Shown in pieces: positions 1-5,375 of a stretch of 11,847 nt of DNA (its first letter is position 1; the number at the start of each line of letters is the position of its first letter). The position numbers and the translations under genes are program-made. The notes under the pieces were generated by a model, which ran no database searches, had not been told where the DNA came from, and worked only from the letters and a program-made list of their open reading frames with translations. Where the stretch lies: contig DEAW01000004.1 of assembly GCA_002348315.1 (NCBI GenBank), forward strand, positions 42,429-54,275, in the 5' to 3' direction. The stretch is from Planctomycetaceae bacterium UBA2972. GTDB taxonomy: Bacteria; Planctomycetota; Planctomycetia; Pirellulales; Pirellulaceae.

Positions 1-173
1 CGCTGTTCAAGTAACGAGCGACTAAGATCCTCATCTTCACAGTAAATCAGAATCTGGCCCGTGATTTCCATCACCGTCACTTCAGCGACTCCATCCACCG
101 CTAACAATCGACGGGACACCTCATCCAGATCGCTCTGGCTCAGACTATCAATGGGTACCTCAATCACTTTCAT
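1..173 (-). CDS. Hypothetical protein, N-terminal part (HMA-like ferredoxin fold?), runs off window
   Basis: The minus strand is open from an ATG at 173-171 to the window edge, giving 57 codons without a stop. The product starts MKVIEVPIDSLSQSDLDEVS and continues with a pattern that looks like beta-alpha-beta-beta: a hydrophobic strand, an amphipathic helix, then 'VDGVAEVTVMEITGQILIYC'. The order and the 'GV..V.V...TG.I.I' spacing resemble heavy-metal-associated (HMA) or ACT-like ferredoxin folds, but the CxxC metal motif of HMA domains is absent, so no metal role is claimed. The codons look coding and the reading frame is clean. It is divergent from cinA, with 62 bases between the two starts. 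A TATAAT box sits only 7 bases upstream of the ATG and there is no Shine-Dalgarno sequence. The remainder of the gene is outside the window, so the family cannot be settled. Confidence 0.6.
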   Translation of the reverse strand, partial: MKVIEVPIDSLSQSDLDEVSRRLLAVDGVAEVTVMEITGQILIYCEDEDLSRSLLEQ

Positions 174-180
174 AAAATCG

Positions 181-186
181 ATTATA
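181..186 (-). promoter_or_regulatory. Candidate -10 box (TATAAT) for the leftward partial gene
   Basis: On the minus strand the sequence TATAAT, a perfect sigma70 -10 consensus, lies 7 bases before the ATG at 173. A transcript starting the usual 6-8 bases downstream would begin at or next to the start codon and be leaderless, which fits the absence of a Shine-Dalgarno sequence. No good -35 hexamer is seen at 16-18 bases (GTAGGG at 17), so the call rests on one hexamer. Confidence 0.35.
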
Positions 187-235
187 CTTGCTGATAACAA
201 AGCCCCTACCCGCAAAATAACGCACGAGTATTCTC

Positions 236-1444
236 ATGACACAACTTCACGCTGAAATCATATCCATCGGTGATGAATTAACCAGTGGGCAACGATTAGA
301 CACGAATAGTCAATGGATAAGCCAACAACTAGGGGCCATTGGCATTCGCGTGATGTACCACACAACCGTCGCTGATGACGTCGATGCCAACATCGATGTT
401 TTTCGCAAAGCGATCGCGCGGACCGATTTGGTCGTCACCACCGGAGGACTCGGCCCGACTGCGGATGACCTTACTCGTCAGTCACTGGCAATCGCTGTAG
501 GTGTTGAGCTCTATCGGGATAACAATGCCCTCGAAACAATTAAGGCCCTCTTCACTTCCCGCGGACGGGAAATGCCACCCAAAAACGTAGTCCAAGCGGA
601 CTTTCCCGTTGGCAGTATCCCCATCCACAATCCTGAAGGAACGGCACCGGGAATCGATCTCTCTATCGAGCAGGCCGGCCAGCAACGAAGGGTCTTTTGT
701 TTGCCGGGCGTCCCCGCAGAGATGAAACAAATGTGGAACAATACCGTCGAACCGGCGATCATTGCGATGAACCCCGAAAATAAGAGACTCATCAAACATT
801 TCGTGATCAAAACGTTCGGAATGGGCGAAAGTGATATGGAACGCACGCTGCCCGATCTCGTCGCCCGCGGCCGAAAACCGACCGTGGGGATTACTGCAAG
901 CTATGCAACCATTACCCTGCGAATCACGACCGAAGGAAATTCAGACCAGGAGTGCGAAGCCCAGGCTGCTGAGACGATTGAAACCATCCAAAATTGTCTC
1001 GGAAATACAATCTATGCTTACCACGAATGCGAAATCCAGGATGTCGTAGCGTCCATGCTCCAGGCCCGAGGTGAATCCGTTGCCGTCCTGGAATCGGGAA
1101 CACGAGGACTAGTCTCTCACAACCTGCACAGTGTTCAGGACCAGCACTCCACCATCGATCAATGCCAACTACGCCCGGCATTGCCGAATGAAAAGACGGA
1201 TTTAGCCTCGGTCGCTAAAGATTTTCACTCGAACAACCAGGCGCACTACAGCATCGTGGTAGGCGATGTAAGAGCAGCCACCGCGGACGACGTCGAACAA
1301 CTTCCGGTGATCATTGCAAGTGATCATGGACTGCACCATCACGAGTTCCGTTTTACCGGACACTCTGACATCCGTATTGCTAAAGCAGCGAAGCAAGCCA
1401 TCAATTGCCTGCGTCTGCAATTATTAAGCCAGCAGGCCGATTAA
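236..1444 (+). CDS. cinA: CinA-family protein: intact MoaB-like N-terminal domain, degenerate NMN-deamidase domain
   Basis: 402 residues, close to the usual ~410-420 for full-length CinA. The N-terminal MoaB/MogA-like (COG1058) domain is well preserved: IGDELTSG at residues 11-18, GGLGPTADD at 70-78, NPEGTAPG at 132-139, LPGVPAEM at 156-163 and GMGES at 195-199. In known members this domain is linked to ADP-ribose pyrophosphatase activity. The C-terminal part, from about residue 266, aligns by eye with the CinA_C/PncC nicotinamide-mononucleotide deamidase domain, which recycles NMN to nicotinate mononucleotide. Its signature AESCTGG is replaced by LESGTRG (285-291), and the later TGxAGPxGG loop is replaced by VVGDVRAATADD (341-352). 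Deamidase activity is therefore doubtful. There is no strong Shine-Dalgarno before the ATG; the start is supported by the conserved 'AEIISIGDEL' beginning six residues in. The stop overlaps that of the convergent gene. Confidence 0.93.
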   Translation: MTQLHAEIISIGDELTSGQRLDTNSQWISQQLGAIGIRVMYHTTVADDVDANIDVFRKAIARTDLVVTTGGLGPTADDLTRQSLAIAVGVELYRDNNALETIKALFTSRGREMPPKNVVQADFPVGSIPIHNPEGTAPGIDLSIEQAGQQRRVFCLPGVPAEMKQMWNNTVEPAIIAMNPENKRLIKHFVIKTFGMGESDMERTLPDLVARGRKPTVGITASYATITLRITTEGNSDQECEAQAAETIETIQNCLGNTIYAYHECEIQDVVASMLQARGESVAVLESGTRGLVSHNLHSVQDQHSTIDQCQLRPALPNEKTDLASVAKDFHSNNQAHYSIVVGDVRAATADDVEQLPVIIASDHGLHHHEFRFTGHSDIRIAKAAKQAINCLRLQLLSQQAD

Positions 1445-1833
1445 CGAGGAACTGGTAAAGACTGAGATAGGACCTGAAACGTCGAACGCTTTTGTTGCTC
1501 AAACTTCTTGCCGGATAACGCTTCGATTATCTTAACCTGGTCATCGTTCAAAACATCCTGTAAAGGATTTTCCTGCATTTCCTGACGCATCTTCTGAATT
1601 TTCTCGTTCAATTCTTTTTGAGCAGCCTGGCTTTTGGCCATCAATTCTTTTCGCTGGTCTTCCGTAATCCCAAGGGTCTTCGCCACCGATGGATCAAACA
1701 GGGCGTTTCCTCCGCGACTATTGATCTTGGACTGAAACTGAATTTCCTGAAATCGGTCGAGTTGAGGTTTATGTAGAACGTTCTCCAAATCCTTTTCAAA
1801 GTTCACTCGGTTTGTTTCCATGAATTCCTGCAT
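1441..1833 (-). CDS. Helical protein with LGxTxxQ repeat-like motif; separate ORF or C-terminal half of a broken gene
   Basis: 130 residues, strongly charged and mainly helical, without a signal peptide. Residues ~20-40 read VLHKPQLDRFQEIQFQ and are followed by GGNALFDPSVAKTLGITEDQRKELM and a later VLNDDQVKIIEAL. This 'L.p.Ql.Rl.qI.lQ ... aL.dp.va..LGlt.eQ..kl' pattern is one I associate with planctomycete exported proteins that normally begin with a signal peptide and a Gly-rich stretch. Exactly such an N-terminus lies just upstream in another frame (1803-2111), overlapping by 31 bases. In this frame a TAG stop lies six codons before the ATG. A good Shine-Dalgarno (GAGG at 1841-1844, 7-base spacer) precedes the ATG, so independent or coupled translation is possible. 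A one-base deletion in an ancestral single gene is the alternative. If translated alone, the protein would stay in the cytoplasm. The stop overlaps the cinA stop tail to tail. Function unknown. Confidence 0.65.
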   Translation of the reverse strand: MQEFMETNRVNFEKDLENVLHKPQLDRFQEIQFQSKINSRGGNALFDPSVAKTLGITEDQRKELMAKSQAAQKELNEKIQKMRQEMQENPLQDVLNDDQVKIIEALSGKKFEQQKRSTFQVLSQSLPVPR

Positions 1834-2111
1834 GAATTTGCCTCGCTGCTAAGGTGGCCCATTCCGCCTAGCATCGGACCGATAGCTCGCAAAACGCCAC
1901 CAAACACTCCACCCGACGACTGCAGCGTAATTACGCCACCTTCTGCGCCACCCGGAAAACCACCGCCAATCGGTGCGGCAAAGGATTGGATAATTACGGG
2001 AGCGTCCGCTGGAATCTCTGCCGGAGGTAATGGTACAGGCTGTTCATCATGTCCAATCAATCCCGTTATCATCCCCAGGAACAATAGCATTGCAAAACGA
2101 GGCGTTTTCAT
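1803..2111 (-). CDS. Short secreted Gly-rich ORF; possibly the N-terminal half of a frameshifted gene
   Basis: From the ATG at 2111 the product is 102 residues. The sequence MKTPRFAMLLFLGMITGLIG gives a basic start and a hydrophobic core, so it is a likely signal peptide. A Pro-rich stretch and a Gly-rich linker follow (GGGFPGGAEGG, then GGVFGG and GPMLGGMG). The start at 2111 is preferred over the ATG at 2138 because GGAGA lies at 2118-2122 with a 6-base spacer. The last ~13 residues (EANSCRNSWKQTE) lose the composition of the rest and look out of frame, while the helical domain expected after such an N-terminus is in the -1 frame at 1441-1833. I read this as either a pseudogene broken by a small indel or two translationally coupled ORFs. 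It lies 111 bases downstream of the cytochrome/WD40 gene, so co-transcription is possible unless the hairpin at 2202-2222 stops it. Confidence 0.55.
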   Translation of the reverse strand: MKTPRFAMLLFLGMITGLIGHDEQPVPLPPAEIPADAPVIIQSFAAPIGGGFPGGAEGGVITLQSSGGVFGGVLRAIGPMLGGMGHLSSEANSCRNSWKQTE

Positions 2112-2137
2112 CTCATTTCTCCATCGAGTCAAACGCA

Positions 2138-2193
2138 AGAAACAGTTCTCAGATGATGTTTCCGGAGCTGTTTCTCACAAGTCAATTGAGAAA
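2138..2193 (-). promoter_or_regulatory. Leader with two mutually exclusive stem-loops before the Gly-rich ORF
   Basis: Read on the minus strand, segment A TTTCTCA (2193-2187) is complementary to TGAGAAA (2177-2171), with a 9-base loop. The overlapping segment AGAAACAG (2175-2168) is complementary to CTGTTTCT (2145-2138), with a 22-base loop. The middle segment can join only one stem at a time, which is the geometry of a switching leader. The Shine-Dalgarno of the downstream ORF begins 15 bases after the last arm. The stems are short and AT-rich, and neither is followed by a clean U-run, so a regulatory role is only a possibility. Confidence 0.25.
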
Positions 2194-2201
2194 TAAACCA
2201 T

Positions 2202-2222
2202 CACTGCGGTCTCATAGCAGTG
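2202..2222 (-). terminator. Weak hairpin directly after the cytochrome/WD40 stop codon
   Basis: On the minus strand CACTGC (2222-2217) pairs with GCAGTG (2207-2202) around a 9-base loop and begins at the base after the stop codon of the cytochrome/WD40 gene. The following bases read ATGGTTTATTTCTC, T-rich but interrupted. It could be a weak intrinsic terminator or a 3'-end stabilising hairpin. The six-pair stem is too short for a firm call. Confidence 0.35.
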
Positions 2223-5200
2223 CTACTCGCCTTCACCTTCAGCAACGGCACCTTCGGGTTGTGGAGCTTCAAACGTAGCAACACTTTGGCCATTATCTGC
2301 CTGCCAAAATCGGACTGTGGAATCCTGCCCACCGGCAATGACCACTTTACCATCAGCACTGACGGCAACGCTATAAACGAAGTCTGTTGAACCTGTCAAC
2401 GCTCGCACGTTTCCACCGTTATCAGCACGTTTGATATGGACGTTCTTGTCGCCACACGAGCTCACAACATTGGTGGTATCTCCTACGTAACTGATGCTGG
2501 TAATTTCTTTGCTGAAGCCACTGATCGTACGCTTTTGGTCTCCCGTTCGGAAGTCCCAGATTTTCATAACCATATCCGCACCGCTACTGGCCAATTCGCG
2601 ACCATCTGCACTCCAGGCGACACCCAATACGTGATGTGTATGCCCTTCAAACGAGCGGACAAACGAACCGTCGTTCACCTGGAACACTTTGATGAAACGA
2701 TCTGAACCACAGGATGCGATATATTGGCCATCACGAGAGAAATCTACCGCGAACACAGTGTCCGAGTGCGGCTCGTCCAATTCCATGGCTAAGGAACCGT
2801 CTTCTACATTGAAGATCTTAATCTCACCACTACGTGATGGCTCCCCACCAGCAGCAGCTAACAGCTGGCCATCGGCACTAAAGTCCAATGCCGTTACCCG
2901 ATCCACGAACACGTCGGCTGAATCCGGATTCCCAATCGTCTGAATAAGCTCCCAGCTTGCAGTGGTATTCCACAGTGCGACTGCTTTATTCTCTGAAACG
3001 GAAACCACCTGTTTACCAACCACTGCAATTGCCTTAATCGGACTGCCCGTTGCGGCCAAGCCGTCAATCGGAGCGGCGTTTTCACCGCTAAACGTCCAGA
3101 CTCGCTGGTCCACTGAACCAACAGCGATATTCCCATCGGCGGTGAAGGCAACAGAAGTATAGGCCTGTTCGGTAGCCGCCAAATCTGCAGCTGCCTTGTC
3201 GGCAATCTCCTTCGCTGCTACAGCAGCCGCTTCTTCAGCCTTATGAGTCGCTTCAAATCCAACGATCGAATCGGCCGCCTTTTGCACTGACGTTTCGGCT
3301 CGTTCGACACTACGCTTCGCAGCTGCCTGCGCTCGTTCAGAAGCAGTCTTCTCATCGTTGACCTTCTGAGCGGCGGCGGCAGCTTTCTTCTGAGCATCGT
3401 CGGCTTTCTTCTGTTCTGCAGCAGCAGTAGTCACAGCCGCATCCGCAGTCTTCTTGCCTTCATTGGCAGTGTTCTGAGCAGTCGTTGCATCGGTTACGGT
3501 TTTTTGAGCTGCATCCACTTTAGCCTGAGCAGCATCCTTCTTAGCCTGATCGTCGCCAGCAGCGGCCAATTCAGCCTGAGCAGCCTTCAATGCTTCCTGA
3601 GCAGCTTTCAAAGCGGCGGCGGCATCATCGACAGCCTTTTGAGCTGCTGTTTGATCCGTGACCGATTTTTCCTGAGCGGTAACCGCTGCTGCCAGAGCTT
3701 CATCGGCTGTTTTCAGATCTGCATTTGGCTTTACAGCAGCTTCGGTTTTTGTTTTCAGATCCTCGTCGGCCTTGGTCAATGCTTCTTTCACCTTGGTGAG
3801 GTTGTCATCTTCTGACTTTTTGCGAGCATTGGCGTCATCCAGGTCTTTTTTCGCATTGTCGCGGACCTTATTGGCCAAAGCGGATGTTCGCTGTACACTT
3901 GCTACGTTTTCAACAGCGTTGAAATCGCCTTTGAAAACTCCAAGCTCTTTACCGTCGGCTGCATTCCATAGTTTTCCAGTCTTGTTATCACTCACCGATA
4001 CAACTTTTGATCCATCAGCATTGACGGCAACCGCCGTGACCGGGCCACCATGATTCAGCGAACGAACCTGGTTTCCGCCTTCGACATTCCAGAGACGTGC
4101 TGTATTGTCCTTAGCACCGGAGAGGAGTAATTCCTGACGAGCACCATAGGTCGCGACGCTTGTCACGGGTCCGCCGTGTCCATTTAATTCTTTGACGGGC
4201 GCTTCGGCTTCTCCTTCAGGAACTTCCGGAGCTGCAACAGGCCAGGTACGAAGTTTATTGTCTTCATTGGCCGTCACGACTAATGATCCTTCCACGGCGA
4301 AGGCGACGGCATTCACAGGTGCCGGAGTGGTAATCACTCGTAATTCGGCACCGTCGGCCACGTTAAACAGTTTCGCTGTCTTGTCGGCAGAACCTGTAAG
4401 TACCTTTGTGCCATCAGCACTGAAAGCAACTGCATTAACAGGACCTCCATGACCCCCAACGGTGGCAACAACCTTTTGTGTGGCCACTTCGATGATCTGT
4501 GCTGATCCGTTATTCAAACCGATCGCCACCAATTTCCCATCTGCACTACCTACAGCACTCACGGGCACATCAGCTGTGGCTGGCAAATCACCAACTTTAT
4601 GATTGGCACTACGCTCCCAAATCTTCACAGTACGATAGCCACCAGCAGCCACGCGTGTCCCATCCGGGCTAAAGGCAATCGACTGGACAATATCCAGGAA
4701 TGCCACTCCGGGGTTTTCATAAATCCCAGACTCTAAAATTGCCGGATCAGAGAGACGTCCAACTTCCGTTCGACTTGGTACATGGTAAAGGAACACCTGA
4801 TTGGCTCGACCAGCGGCCGCGTAAAAACCATTCTGCGAAATATCAACGGCATAAATCGGATTCACTCCGGCTGGCAGTGGCTGCCAGGCAACCGGTCCAC
4901 CCGCACCAGAGACCTCACCTTCAGCACCTTGATCGATCCACAGCTTGATTAAGCCAAGTTCTTTAGGTGTCAGCTGCTTTGCTCCTACGTCATTGTCATC
5001 CGGAGGCATGAACGATTCGCGAGCACGCGAAGCGAGTTGAATGATCAGGCTTTCTTTTCCGTTGCCCGGCACCACAGACGGCCCTTCAAAACCACCCGTC
5101 TTTAGAGCTGCGGGAGTTTCCATTACCAGGTCGCTTTCAGCGTCCGTGGAATTATGGCACGCCAGGCAGTTGCGACGAAAGATTGGAAGAATCTCCTTCT

Positions 5201-5333
5201 CAAAATCGACAGGGTCTTCTCGTTTAATCTCTTCAATTGCGATGACACCTTCCTGTGCATTAACAGGATTCAATCCAAATGGAAGAAGGCTAAACACCAT
5301 TGCAAATGCAAAAACTTTTTTCGCAAGTTTCAT
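2223..5333 (-). CDS. Exported c-type cytochrome with WD40 beta-propellers and a central coiled coil
   Basis: 1036 residues. Residues 1-26 form a signal peptide ending VNA before QEG. A Planctomycete-type cytochrome c domain follows at ~42-140: FEKEILPIFRRNCLACH has the haem-binding CLACH at 56-60, and M109 in 'SFMPPDD' is a likely axial ligand. From ~157 to ~467 there are about seven WD40-type repeats (for example FSPDGTRVAAGGYRTVKIWE, FSADGTKVLTGSADKTAKLF). Residues ~471-720 form a very long Ala/Lys/Asp/Gln-rich coiled coil containing the tandem heptads ALKAAQE ALKAAQA (574-587). About seven further WD40 repeats run from ~724 to ~1022, ending in an acidic tail. Residue limits are by eye. Such proteins are common in planctomycetes and are presumed periplasmic, but their electron-transfer partners are mostly unknown. 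The gene lies 42 bases downstream of the PPC-domain gene and is probably co-transcribed with it. No strong Shine-Dalgarno is seen, but the signal peptide fixes the start well. Confidence 0.92.
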   Translation of the reverse strand: MKLAKKVFAFAMVFSLLPFGLNPVNAQEGVIAIEEIKREDPVDFEKEILPIFRRNCLACHNSTDAESDLVMETPAALKTGGFEGPSVVPGNGKESLIIQLASRARESFMPPDDNDVGAKQLTPKELGLIKLWIDQGAEGEVSGAGGPVAWQPLPAGVNPIYAVDISQNGFYAAAGRANQVFLYHVPSRTEVGRLSDPAILESGIYENPGVAFLDIVQSIAFSPDGTRVAAGGYRTVKIWERSANHKVGDLPATADVPVSAVGSADGKLVAIGLNNGSAQIIEVATQKVVATVGGHGGPVNAVAFSADGTKVLTGSADKTAKLFNVADGAELRVITTPAPVNAVAFAVEGSLVVTANEDNKLRTWPVAAPEVPEGEAEAPVKELNGHGGPVTSVATYGARQELLLSGAKDNTARLWNVEGGNQVRSLNHGGPVTAVAVNADGSKVVSVSDNKTGKLWNAADGKELGVFKGDFNAVENVASVQRTSALANKVRDNAKKDLDDANARKKSEDDNLTKVKEALTKADEDLKTKTEAAVKPNADLKTADEALAAAVTAQEKSVTDQTAAQKAVDDAAAALKAAQEALKAAQAELAAAGDDQAKKDAAQAKVDAAQKTVTDATTAQNTANEGKKTADAAVTTAAAEQKKADDAQKKAAAAAQKVNDEKTASERAQAAAKRSVERAETSVQKAADSIVGFEATHKAEEAAAVAAKEIADKAAADLAATEQAYTSVAFTADGNIAVGSVDQRVWTFSGENAAPIDGLAATGSPIKAIAVVGKQVVSVSENKAVALWNTTASWELIQTIGNPDSADVFVDRVTALDFSADGQLLAAAGGEPSRSGEIKIFNVEDGSLAMELDEPHSDTVFAVDFSRDGQYIASCGSDRFIKVFQVNDGSFVRSFEGHTHHVLGVAWSADGRELASSGADMVMKIWDFRTGDQKRTISGFSKEITSISYVGDTTNVVSSCGDKNVHIKRADNGGNVRALTGSTDFVYSVAVSADGKVVIAGGQDSTVRFWQADNGQSVATFEAPQPEGAVAEGEGE
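3174..3923 (-). other. Segment encoding the ~250-residue Ala-rich coiled coil inside the cytochrome/WD40 protein
   Basis: This in-frame stretch covers residues ~471-720 and is almost free of Pro, aromatic residues and beta-type sequence. It consists of Ala, Lys, Asp, Glu, Gln and Thr in heptad-like order. It interrupts the propeller region between 'GDFNAVENVASVQ' and 'AYTSVAFTADG'. Because propeller sequence resumes at once on its far side, it may fold back as an antiparallel helical hairpin, or it may separate two propellers. The DNA is correspondingly low in complexity, and long spurious open frames appear on the opposite strand. Confidence 0.8.
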
Positions 5334-5375
5334 ACAACCGACTTTCAGTTAAAGGGTTTTCTACTTAAATAGTCG

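Noticed and set aside
482..846. Two minus-strand ORFs of 105 and 111 residues inside cinA
   Set aside because: They are antisense to the conserved CinA core, which has all expected motifs. No start signal or recognisable domain is present in the antisense frames.
3504..3815. Plus-strand ORF of 103 residues rich in Ser, Leu and Cys
   Set aside because: It lies opposite the Ala-rich coiled-coil segment of the cytochrome/WD40 gene. The Ala/Gln codon bias creates open antisense frames there, and the product has no protein-like organisation.
3174..3923. Repetitive DNA that might be a tandem repeat array or CRISPR-like element
   Set aside because: The repetition reflects in-frame heptads of Ala-rich codons with variable synonymous codons. 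There are no identical spaced repeats.
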